Assembly (NCBI RefSeq): GCF_006088715.1
Contig: NZ_CP030771.1
Location: forward strand, 5,466,001-5,530,000
From: Streptomyces sp. YIM 121038
Lineage (GTDB): Bacteria; Actinomycetota; Actinomycetes; Streptomycetales; Streptomycetaceae
Direction: 5' to 3'
DNA: 64,000 bases
Shown here: piece by piece, positions 26,037 through 34,657 of the stretch
How positions within the stretch are numbered: position 1 is the first letter of the stretch
Layout of the letters: each line of letters begins with the position of its first letter
Program-made: the position numbers and the translations under genes
Notes under the pieces: model-generated
Database searches by the model: none
What the model saw: the letters and a program-made list of their open reading frames with translations, nothing else
What the model was told of the DNA's origin: nothing

Positions 26037-26213
26037 ATGGAATACGTCTCCGCGCTCGTGCCCCCGGTAGTGATGGCCGTGTTCTTCATCGGCCTCATCG
26101 TGACGATCGTCAAGACCCAGGGCGGCGCCAACAAGGCCAAGGAGGACGCCGCCGTCGACGCGGCGATCGCCGGAGCCGAGTCCGTCCGGCAGTCACCGAA
26201 GGCCGGCGCCTGA
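26037..26213 (+). CDS. 58-residue single-pass membrane protein
   Basis: The protein MEYVSALVPPVVMAVFFIGLIVTIVKTQ... has one transmembrane helix (residues 5-26) and a short charged C-terminal tail. Function is unknown. TACGCT at 26025-26030 and GGGGGC lie directly before the ATG, so translation is probably leaderless; the -10 begins just after the stop codon of the previous gene. A strong intrinsic terminator follows. Confidence 0.75.
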   Translation: MEYVSALVPPVVMAVFFIGLIVTIVKTQGGANKAKEDAAVDAAIAGAESVRQSPKAGA

Positions 26214-26238
26214 CCCAGGCGCCCCTCCAAGGCCCCTC

Positions 26239-26284
26239 AAGGGCATACGGTTCCCCTCGCGCGCGAACCGTATGCCCTTTTTGT
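26239..26284 (+). terminator. strong intrinsic terminator
   Basis: AAGGGCATACGGTTC (26239-26253) pairs perfectly with 26265-26279 around an eleven-base loop and is followed by a run of five T. It is the best classical Rho-independent terminator in the window. Confidence 0.9.
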
Positions 26285-26340
26285 CATAAAAGTCGACGCT
26301 ATGGGGTGCCCGCCCCTCTCATCCCGCCTTTCGCGGCTTC

Positions 26341-26370
26341 AGTGACTTAGGTCACTTCGCCCACTATTGT
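26341..26370 (+). promoter_or_regulatory. promoter with overlapping palindromic operator for the BlaI-type gene
   Basis: AGTGACTTAGGTCACT (26341-26356) is a perfect six-base inverted repeat with a four-base centre. Its left half also forms a -35 (AGTGAC) spaced 18 bases from the -10 TATTGT (26365-26370). The GTG start follows six bases later. A repressor on the palindrome would occlude the polymerase, fitting self-regulation. Confidence 0.55.
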
Positions 26371-26376
26371 TCTGCT

Positions 26377-26820
26377 GTGCCTCGCCCCTTGGGAGAACTC
26401 GAAGACGCAGTGATGACGCGGGTGTGGAAGTGGAACCGCCCCGTGACCGTTCGAGAAGTCCTGGAAGACCTGCAACAGGAACGGTCGATCGCGTACACCA
26501 CGGTGATGACCGTTCTGGACAATCTCCATCAGAAGGGCTGGGTACGCCGCGAAGCGGAAGGCCGCGCCTATCGATATGAGGCGGTCTCCACACGCGCCGC
26601 CTACTCGGCCGCACTCATGAACGAAGCCTGGTCGCAGAGCGACAACCCCGCGGCCGCTCTCGTCGCCTTCTTCGGCATGATGTCGCCACAGCAGCGGGAA
26701 GCCCTCAGTGACGCGGTCCGCATGGTCGAATCCCATGAGAGCCCCGCGAGCCCGGCGAACCCGGCGAACCCCGAGAACCCCGCGAACCCCGACGCTCCGG
26801 ACCGCGTGACCGAGCGATAG
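26377..26820 (+). CDS. BlaI/MecI/CopY-family transcriptional repressor
   Basis: This 147-residue winged-helix regulator (Penicillinase_R family) contains LGELEDAVMTRVWKWNRPVTVREVLEDLQQERSIAYTTVMTVLDNLHQKGWVRREAEGRAYRYEAV. Residues 85-115 form the dimerisation helices. In Staphylococcus the homologue is cleaved by BlaR1; no BlaR1-like sensor is adjacent here. The last 30 residues are a low-complexity tail with repeated NP dipeptides (PANPANPENPANPDAP), unusual for the family. Its stop codon forms part of the -10 (TAGCGT) of the next gene. Confidence 0.9.
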   Translation: MPRPLGELEDAVMTRVWKWNRPVTVREVLEDLQQERSIAYTTVMTVLDNLHQKGWVRREAEGRAYRYEAVSTRAAYSAALMNEAWSQSDNPAAALVAFFGMMSPQQREALSDAVRMVESHESPASPANPANPENPANPDAPDRVTER

Positions 26821-26829
26821 CGTCCGCCC

Positions 26830-27423
26830 ATGCCAGCCGAGCCCGACGAACTCCCCGCGGAGCGTGCCGAAGTCCCGCCGCTCAGCGACTCCACGCCAAA
26901 TGCCGTCTCCGTGCGCAGGGCGCGCACCACGGATGTGCCCGCCGTGCGGTCCCTGCTCGACTCGTACGCCCGCCGGGGTGTCCTGCTCGACAAAGCGACC
27001 GTCACGCTTTACGAGGACATCCAGGAGTTCTGGGTCGCGGAACGCGGTGGCGGCAACGGCAAAGCGGGGGCGGTGGTCGGCTGCGGGGCCCTGCACGTGA
27101 TGTGGGAAGACCTGGCCGAAGTCCGTACCCTCGCGGTGAATCCTCAGGTCAAGGGTGCGGGCGTGGGGCATCAGCTGCTCGGTAAGTTGCTTCAGACCGC
27201 GCGCTGGCTCGGTGTCCGGCGCGTTTTCTGCCTCACCTTCGAAGTCGACTTCTTCGCCAAGCACGGCTTCGTGGAGATCGGCGAGACGCCCGCCGATACC
27301 GTCGACACAGATGTCTACACGGAGCTCCTTCGTTCCTATGACGAGGGCGTAGCGGAGTTCCTGGGCCTCGAACGAGTGAAACCGAACACCTTGGGCAACA
27401 GCCGGATGCTTCTGCATCTGTGA
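26830..27423 (+). CDS. amino-acid N-acetyltransferase (ArgA-like, GNAT)
   Basis: This is a 197-residue GNAT protein with VSVRRARTTDVPAVRSLLDSYARRGVLLDKA and the acetyl-CoA motif VRTLAVNPQVKGAGVGHQLLGKLLQTARWLGVRRVF. It resembles mycobacterial Rv2747, a short N-acetylglutamate synthase that starts arginine synthesis without an amino-acid-kinase domain. A first 25-residue acidic extension precedes the domain. TAGCGT (26818-26823) plus six bases precede the ATG, so it is probably leaderless and transcribed separately from the repressor. Confidence 0.82.
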   Translation: MPAEPDELPAERAEVPPLSDSTPNAVSVRRARTTDVPAVRSLLDSYARRGVLLDKATVTLYEDIQEFWVAERGGGNGKAGAVVGCGALHVMWEDLAEVRTLAVNPQVKGAGVGHQLLGKLLQTARWLGVRRVFCLTFEVDFFAKHGFVEIGETPADTVDTDVYTELLRSYDEGVAEFLGLERVKPNTLGNSRMLLHL

Positions 27424-27489
27424 TCGTGACGGGACTATTCCGGGCTGTCACATGCCCGGTGCCCTATGTCCGAAACGCGCATGTTTCCC

Positions 27490-27647
27490 GGGATCTCGTG
27501 GAGCCGGTCTCTCCCAGGGGTTTGTGTTTTTCCAGGAAAAGCGGTTTGCTTTCCGACGTACTGCAGTGCTGCATATAACAGGGGGCGGCGAATCGGCGGC
27601 GCAGGCCGCGTGGCCCGGCCCTGAAGTTATCGATGAAAGGAAATCCG
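27490..27647 (+). promoter_or_regulatory. AT-richer leader region of lsr2
   Basis: The stretch around 27520-27585 (GGGTTTGTGTTTTTCCAGG, then TGCATATAACAGG) is clearly poorer in GC than its surroundings. It includes TATAAC, a plausible -10 or Lsr2-binding patch. Lsr2 binds AT-rich DNA in the minor groove and represses itself in other actinobacteria. GAAAGGAAATCCG precedes the start codon as ribosome site. Confidence 0.45.
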
Positions 27648-27983
27648 GTGGCACAGAAGGTTCAGGTCCTTCTTGTCGATGACCTCGACGGCGGCGAGGC
27701 GGACGAGACCGTGACGTTCGCCCTCGACGGCAAGAGCTACGAGATCGATCTCACCACCGCCAACGCAGACAAGCTCCGCGGACTCCTCGAGCCGTACCTC
27801 AAGGGCGGTCGGCGTACCGGAGGCCGTGCGAGCGGTCGTGGCAAGGGGCGCGCCCCGGCGGCGAGCCAGAGCCAGGACACCGCGCAGATCCGCGCCTGGG
27901 CGAAGGAGAACGGCTTCGAGGTCAACGACCGCGGCCGCGTCCCCGCGTCCATCCGCGAGGCCTACGAGAAGGCCAACGGCTGA
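27648..27983 (+). CDS. lsr2: nucleoid-associated protein Lsr2
   Basis: This is a 111-residue H-NS-like xenogeneic silencer. The N-terminal dimerisation domain is AQKVQVLLVDDLDGGEADETVTFALDGKSYEIDLTTANADKLRGLLEPYL. A basic linker (GGRRTGGRASGRGKGRAP) leads to the C-terminal DNA-binding domain QIRAWAKENGFEVNDRGRVPASIREAYEKANG, in which the AT-hook-like DRGR motif enters the minor groove. GTG at 27648 is used because it follows AAAGGA and matches the usual family start. The last 22 bases overlap the convergent downstream gene. Confidence 0.96.
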   Translation: MAQKVQVLLVDDLDGGEADETVTFALDGKSYEIDLTTANADKLRGLLEPYLKGGRRTGGRASGRGKGRAPAASQSQDTAQIRAWAKENGFEVNDRGRVPASIREAYEKANG

Positions 27984-28618
27984 TTGCTCGCACGCCGCAA
28001 GCGGACCCGGTGGCACTGCGTCGCCGCCGTGTCCACGAGCCGTACGAGATCGGAGCCCGCGGCGGAGCCGGAATGGGGGTCGGTTCCGCTGCCGTCCAGG
28101 GCCCGCGCCGCCGCCCGTGGCGCCAGGGCCGCCAGAGTCGTGAGCGACGGCAGCGCGGCTTCCACTTCGTGTCCGGGCTCCGGGGGGCGCAGCCACACGG
28201 CGGCCCCTCGTGAGCCGGGCAGGCCCGGCGGCGTCGGAGCGTCGATCAGGCCGCCCGAGCCGATCGCGGTGAGGTCCAGGGGGATGTCCCCCCACTCCAG
28301 CCAGTCGAGCAGCCCCGGCAGCTCGTCGGCGCTGCCCGCGGCCATCAGGAGCCGCATCGTCCCGCCGTGCAGGGCCACGGGGGCCTTCGGGCCCAGGTGG
28401 CGCAGCGCGGCGAAGCCCGCCTCGGCCGGCAGCTGAAGGACGTCGAAGCGCACGCCTGTGACCAGGCGGAGGGCGGCCCCTGGCCCCGGCCCGGGGCGCA
28501 CCGGCCAGCCGAGCTCCCGCTCGTACCACCGCCGCACCGGGTCGTCCCGCAGCGCCCCCGCGCGCCGGGTACGCGGTTCGGCGGACGGCCGGGGCTGCGG
28601 AACGCTGGGAAGGGCCAT
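27962..28618 (-). CDS. SCO3374-family protein
   Basis: This 218-residue protein resembles the Streptomyces family named after SCO3374, situated between lsr2 and clpC in S. coelicolor as I recall. The N-terminal part (PVRRWYERELGWPVRPGPGPGAALRLVTGVRFDVLQLPAEAG, then LLDWLEWGDIPLDLTAIG) looks like a reduced bifunctional primase/polymerase N-domain, without visible catalytic acids. Function is unknown. ATG at 28618 is used; another ATG at 28660 is possible. The 3' end overlaps lsr2 by 22 bases, so antisense interference is possible. Confidence 0.72.
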   Translation of the reverse strand: MALPSVPQPRPSAEPRTRRAGALRDDPVRRWYERELGWPVRPGPGPGAALRLVTGVRFDVLQLPAEAGFAALRHLGPKAPVALHGGTMRLLMAAGSADELPGLLDWLEWGDIPLDLTAIGSGGLIDAPTPPGLPGSRGAAVWLRPPEPGHEVEAALPSLTTLAALAPRAAARALDGSGTDPHSGSAAGSDLVRLVDTAATQCHRVRLRRASNQPLAFS

Positions 28619-28660
28619 GCCAGGAGCAACCGCCCGGGGCGTACGGGAGTTACGGCGCAT

Positions 28661-28843
28661 GTCACGCAGGGTGGTGCACTGGTTGCGTACGGTGGCGAAA
28701 GTGGGGGCGTGTCAGGACGCTCTCCGGCGCAAGGGTGTTCGCCCGTAGCGGAGGGAACCAGTGTGCGCCGCATGGAGTGTCCGTGCATACGGGTAAGACA
28801 TCCCTAGTGGGGAGGGGCGACACGCGGTGTTCAGGCGTCTCAC
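28661..28843. other. intergenic region upstream of the clpC control sites
   Basis: This is the left part of a 466-base divergent gap between the SCO3374-type gene and clpC. I see no supported ORF in it. Together with 28861-29084 it forms the long untranslated and regulatory region of clpC. Confidence 0.4.
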
Positions 28844-28860
28844 GTTCGCCAACGGCGTAC
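28844..28860. promoter_or_regulatory. ClgR-box-like operator upstream of clpC
   Basis: GTTCGCC-AAC-GGCGTAC is a near-palindrome agreeing with the actinobacterial ClgR consensus around CGCYNANRGCG. ClgR activates clpP1P2, clpC1 and lon in Streptomyces and Corynebacterium. It lies 29 bases upstream of the sigma-R-like promoter. Confidence 0.65.
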
Positions 28861-28888
28861 TGATGGCGAGGGTAACTGCCTGGCCTGC

Positions 28889-28915
28889 GGGAACATCGTC
28901 TCGCACCATCAGGTT
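28889..28915 (+). promoter_or_regulatory. sigma-R-type promoter of clpC
   Basis: GGGAAC (28889-28894), exactly 18 bases, then GTT (28913-28915), matches the sigma-R consensus GGGAAT-N18-GTT in all but one base. clpC is a known member of the thiol-oxidative-stress sigma-R regulon in S. coelicolor. The predicted leader before the clpC ATG is about 160 bases. Confidence 0.7.
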
Positions 28916-29084
28916 GGAGCATGTGTCGGCGTATGAGTCAGGAAGCGTTCCCTACCGTAGTGAGGGTGATCCGACCGGTGTCGGCAGTTGGAATGAGCGG
29001 TCCCCGCTTGCGGGACTAAGCTGCGGAAGGACAGGGAGGGGACCGACCCCTTTACTGCCTGACCGCTCTGAGGAGCGATTAACG

Positions 29085-31610
<2,526 letters not shown>

Positions 31611-31628
31611 CTCTTCGAGAGCACGCCG

Positions 31629-31677
31629 AAGGGGCTGCCCCGGACCGTTTCGTACGGTCCGGGGCAGCCCCTTTTCC
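31629..31677 (+). terminator. clpC terminator
   Basis: Bases 31629-31648 and 31654-31673 pair perfectly for twenty base pairs around a TTCGT loop, and four T follow. It ends clpC transcription and also faces the convergent downstream gene. Confidence 0.9.
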
Positions 31678-31692
31678 GGCCCTGGCGCCGGC

Positions 31693-32670
31693 TCAGAGGT
31701 GTGGGGTGGCGTCGGCCGGGGCGACGGCCTCTCGCAGGACGCGGGCCAGGTCCTCCTCCGTGGGCAGGAGCTGGCGGCCGCGCGGGGGGAGCGAGGTGTA
31801 GGTGGCCTGGCCGCTGCTCGTCTCGATGAGGACGCCGATGGTGGGGGCGTCCCGGTCGGGGTCGCGGACCAGGTCGTCCACCGCCCGCACCTGGGCGTCC
31901 AGGCGGGTGAGGTGGGTGGGGCGCGTGGTGGTCGTACCGAGCGCGCAGGCCACGTAGCGGCGCAGGGAGAGGTGGTAGAAGAGCAGGTCCACGCGGTGGT
32001 ACTGGTCACCGGCGAGGACGGGGTAGCGGCAGCCGACGAACGCGAAGCCGCTGCCGAGGCCGGTGAGGACGCGGACCATCCGGTTCGCGATCGACTCCTC
32101 GTACGTGGGGTCGGCCGGGCGCTGGTCGTCCAGGCGCAGGAAGTCGAGGCGGTAGGGGTCGCAGGCGAGTTCGGCGAGGGCGGGGGAGCCCGCGGGCAGG
32201 GTCACGTCGTCCGGGAGCGGCGGGGTGGCGCGCTGCGGGAGGTGCAGGCGCTGGCGGATGGCCAGCGTCAGCTGTGCCCGTGACCAGCCGTTGCGCACGG
32301 CCTCGGTCGCGTAGAAGTCCCGCTCCGCGCGGGTGTGCAACTTGTCGAGCAGCACCGTGATGTGACTCCAGGGGAGCTGCGCGACCGGGCGCTGGGCGAT
32401 GAGCGCGGGCCAGGTGTGCGCCATCTTCGGGGTCTGCACGAGGTTGCGGTACGAGAAGATCCGCTGCCGCGGGAAGGCGCCCCGCAGGTCCGTGGCGAGC
32501 CGGGCCACGATGCCGGTGCCCCAGCCGTCCTCTGTCTGGCGGGCCAGGATCAGCTTGCCGATCCGCCAGTACATCTGGACCAGTTCGGCGTTCACGGCCC
32601 TCCGGGTGCGGAGGCGGGCGCCCTCTGCCGTGGCCTTCGCTTCGGCCAGCAGATCTTCGTACTTGTGCAT
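31693..32670 (-). CDS. DUF1016/YhcG-like protein with degenerate PD-(D/E)XK site
   Basis: The 325-residue protein has the YhcG N-terminal domain (RAVNAELVQMYWRIGKLILARQTEDGWGTGIVARLATDLRGAFP...FSYRNL) and the C-terminal nuclease fold, GSGFAFVGCRYPVLAGDQYHRVDLLFYHLSLRRYVACALG. In canonical members the last strand reads about VVIELKxGxF, carrying the catalytic Glu and Lys. Here it reads VACALGTTT, so both residues are missing although the upstream Asp is kept. The enzyme is probably inactive or altered. Such genes are accessory, often near restriction or toxin loci; none is seen next to it here. The start is the first ATG. Confidence 0.8.
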   Translation of the reverse strand: MHKYEDLLAEAKATAEGARLRTRRAVNAELVQMYWRIGKLILARQTEDGWGTGIVARLATDLRGAFPRQRIFSYRNLVQTPKMAHTWPALIAQRPVAQLPWSHITVLLDKLHTRAERDFYATEAVRNGWSRAQLTLAIRQRLHLPQRATPPLPDDVTLPAGSPALAELACDPYRLDFLRLDDQRPADPTYEESIANRMVRVLTGLGSGFAFVGCRYPVLAGDQYHRVDLLFYHLSLRRYVACALGTTTTRPTHLTRLDAQVRAVDDLVRDPDRDAPTIGVLIETSSGQATYTSLPPRGRQLLPTEEDLARVLREAVAPADATPHL

Positions 32671-33315
32671 GGGCCGAGGCTGGCGCAGCGGGCGCTTTAC
32701 AGGGGCGGGAACCCTGTGGGGTCATCCGAACGTGTGGGGGTGGTTTGGGAGTTCGGCTCCCCGTGGGGCCCGGATCGGCTGTTTCGGCCAGGGGGCGAGT
32801 GGAGGAGGTCCGGGTCCCGTTCGCTGTGCCCGCCGTGCAGGTCCTTGTCCGTCGGCTTCTGGCGCTCTCCCTGAAGGAGACCGGGAAGTCGATATGTATG
32901 GGTTTGTCCACCGGGGCGGCGTCGGGTCAGGGGGTGCGCGAGGCGGATGCCGACGGCCGCGGGTTCCCTGCGCGCGAGCGTAGCGCCGGTCACATCCCGC
33001 CGATGGTGGATCTTGGCGGCGGTGACATGGGGCACAGGGCATACGTCACATACGAGGACGGGTAGTGGTGCCGTTCGGCGCTGTGGCAGGGACTTTCGGC
33101 CCGCAACGCGCCCCCGGAGCTACGGCCGCCCCTAGTAGAAGCGCGTTTTGGGCGCCGGGCGGGCTGGGGGTTACCAAGGGATGGCCATCCGGCACGCACC
33201 CCCAAGCGTGCCGGATTCGCTTTGCCGTTCTTGTCTTGTACGTCCCCAGCGTGCGAGCCGCGCCCCCCGCGGCCCGTGCCCGGCACCCCGTGTGCCGCCC
33301 GCCCCGGAGGTCTCC
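32671..33315. other. 645-base region without supported genes
   Basis: Several ORFs exist in all frames but none has typical third-position GC bias or a known domain. A perfect eleven-base-pair hairpin (ATCCGGCACGC / GCGTGCCGGAT, 33187-33216) lies 100 bases before the peptidase start and is probably in its leader. The minus strand around 32700-32910 gives short fragments slightly reminiscent of DUF397 proteins split over frames, too weak to call. Confidence 0.4.
33187..33216 (+). promoter_or_regulatory. hairpin in the leader of the M23 peptidase gene
   Basis: ATCCGGCACGC and GCGTGCCGGAT pair perfectly around an eight-base A/C-rich loop. TTTGCCGTTCTTGTCTTG follows shortly after, a weak U-rich stretch. 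It may be an attenuator or the terminator of an upstream transcript. It does not match the c-di-AMP (ydaO) riboswitch that precedes some Streptomyces wall hydrolases. Confidence 0.45.
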
Positions 33316-33873
33316 ATGTCGAAGCGCTCGAAGTCCCACCCTTCCGGCCGCCCGTCCTGCCGCGTCCGCGCGGCCGTCGTCGCCGTCGGCGTCGGCGCGG
33401 TGACGGCGCTCGGGGCGGGTGCCGCGGGCGCCGCCGTGAAGGCCCCCGCCGCCCCGTCCTGGCAGGACCCGGTCGACCGCTACCGCCTCTCCGCGACCTT
33501 CGGCCTGGGCGGCAGCATGTGGGCCCACAAGCACTCCGGCCAGGACTTCGCCGTCCCGAGCGGCACCGTGGTCAAGTCCGTGCACGCCGGGACCGTCGTG
33601 AAGGCGGGCCCGAACGGCGCCGGTGACGGGCCCGCGTACGGCAACGCCGTCGTCATCAAGCACGCCAACGGCACGTACTCGCAGTACGCGCACCTCTCCC
33701 GCGTCGAGGTGCGCGTCGGCCAGGCCGTCACCGGCGGCCAGCGCATCGCCCTCTCCGGCAACACGGGCAACTCCAGCGGCCCCCACCTGCACTTCGAGAT
33801 CCGTACGACGCCGAACTACGGCTCGGCCGTCGACCCGGTCTCCTTCCTGCGCCAGCAGGGCGTGCGCGTGTGA
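33316..33873 (+). CDS. secreted M23-family metallopeptidase
   Basis: This 185-residue exported lysostaphin-type zinc endopeptidase consists of little more than the catalytic domain. A signal peptide ends near residue 39 (AAGAA). The zinc ligands are in AHKHSGQDFAVPSGT (His and Asp), and the second motif is SGPHLHFEIR (HxH). VKSVHAGTVVKAG and GNTGN are standard M23 strands. It probably cleaves peptidoglycan cross-bridges outside the cell. GGAGG six bases before the ATG sets the start. No LysM or other wall-binding domain is present. Confidence 0.92.
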   Translation: MSKRSKSHPSGRPSCRVRAAVVAVGVGAVTALGAGAAGAAVKAPAAPSWQDPVDRYRLSATFGLGGSMWAHKHSGQDFAVPSGTVVKSVHAGTVVKAGPNGAGDGPAYGNAVVIKHANGTYSQYAHLSRVEVRVGQAVTGGQRIALSGNTGNSSGPHLHFEIRTTPNYGSAVDPVSFLRQQGVRV

Positions 33874-33897
33874 TCCCCTCCGCGCGCACGCTCTGAC

Positions 33898-34479
33898 TCA
33901 GACGCCTTCGTGCGCCTGGGTCACCAAGTCGATGGCGACCTCGAGGATGGCTTTCCGCTTCTCCTCGGGGTCGCCTTCGGCGTCCTTGAGCACGAACATC
34001 CCGCCGTGCATGGTGAACAGCGCGCTGAAGCAGCGCACCTGCGCGGTCATCGGCGTCGCCGGATCGTCGCTCTTGAGGATGTCCAGGAGCTGGAGCATGC
34101 GGTCCTTGAAGCTCTCACCGGTCTTCAGGTCGCGCATCGTCGCCTGGTTCTCCTGCATGAAGCGGAAGAGCGGGGCGGCGTTCGTGAGGATCTCGCTGTA
34201 GCGCGTGAGGATCGCCCGCTTGGTGTCGAGCGTGCGCGGCTGCTCCTTGCCCCACTCGATCAGCTCGTCGATGGGGCGGGTCATGTCGTCGAAGATGCTG
34301 GTGAGGATGTCTTCCTTGGTCTTGAAGTGGTAGTACAGCGCCGCCTTCGTGACCTCTAGACGCTCGGCGATCTCCCGCAGCGACGTCTTCTCGTACCCCT
34401 GCTCGGCGAACAGTTCGAGTGCCACGTCCTGGATGCGCTGGCGGGTGTCACCGCGGCGCTGCTGCTTCCCTGTGCCCAT
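33898..34479 (-). CDS. TetR-family repressor of the adjacent MFS transporter
   Basis: This is a 193-residue TetR/AcrR protein. The helix-turn-helix is TRQRIQDVALELFAEQGYEKTSLREIAERLEVTKAALYYHFKTKEDIL (residues 12-60). The rest is the helical ligand-binding and dimerisation domain. It is divergent from a drug-type MFS exporter, and the 178-base gap holds three related inverted repeats that are likely its operators, so it probably represses both genes until a ligand binds. Confidence 0.92.
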   Translation of the reverse strand: MGTGKQQRRGDTRQRIQDVALELFAEQGYEKTSLREIAERLEVTKAALYYHFKTKEDILTSIFDDMTRPIDELIEWGKEQPRTLDTKRAILTRYSEILTNAAPLFRFMQENQATMRDLKTGESFKDRMLQLLDILKSDDPATPMTAQVRCFSALFTMHGGMFVLKDAEGDPEEKRKAILEVAIDLVTQAHEGV

Positions 34480-34543
34480 GGGGCGATCCTCGCACTCCTT
34501 CTCCGCCCGAGGGAGCTCCGCTTTTTACGGTCCCTTGGGACGT

Positions 34544-34632
34544 GCTTGACGCCCGGCCAGCCTACTTACTTGACGACCGGCTAGTTGGGGGTCTACCTTC
34601 CCTCAGTGTAGTCAACTTGCCGGGCGGCAAGT
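34544..34632. promoter_or_regulatory. three TetR operator-like inverted repeats
   Basis: The best site is ACTTGCCG-N2-CGGCAAGT at 34615-34632, perfect on both arms. Two degenerate relatives are GCTTGACG-N2-CGGCCAGC at 34544-34561 and ACTTGACG-N2-CGGCTAGT at 34568-34585. Centres are 24 and 47 bases apart. CTACTTACTTG also appears in both orientations beside sites two and three. Confidence 0.65.
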
Positions 34633-34657
34633 AAGTAGCTGGCGAGCGGGGAGCGAC

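Noticed and set aside
32690..32911. possible DUF397 pseudogene on the minus strand
   Set aside because: Fragments such as QKPTDKDL recall such proteins, but the pieces lie in different frames and the hallmark Ser/Cys motifs are absent.
33060..33315. c-di-AMP (ydaO) riboswitch before the M23 peptidase
   Set aside because: Only one strong hairpin is present; the multi-stem ydaO layout and its conserved GGGA-type elements are not seen.
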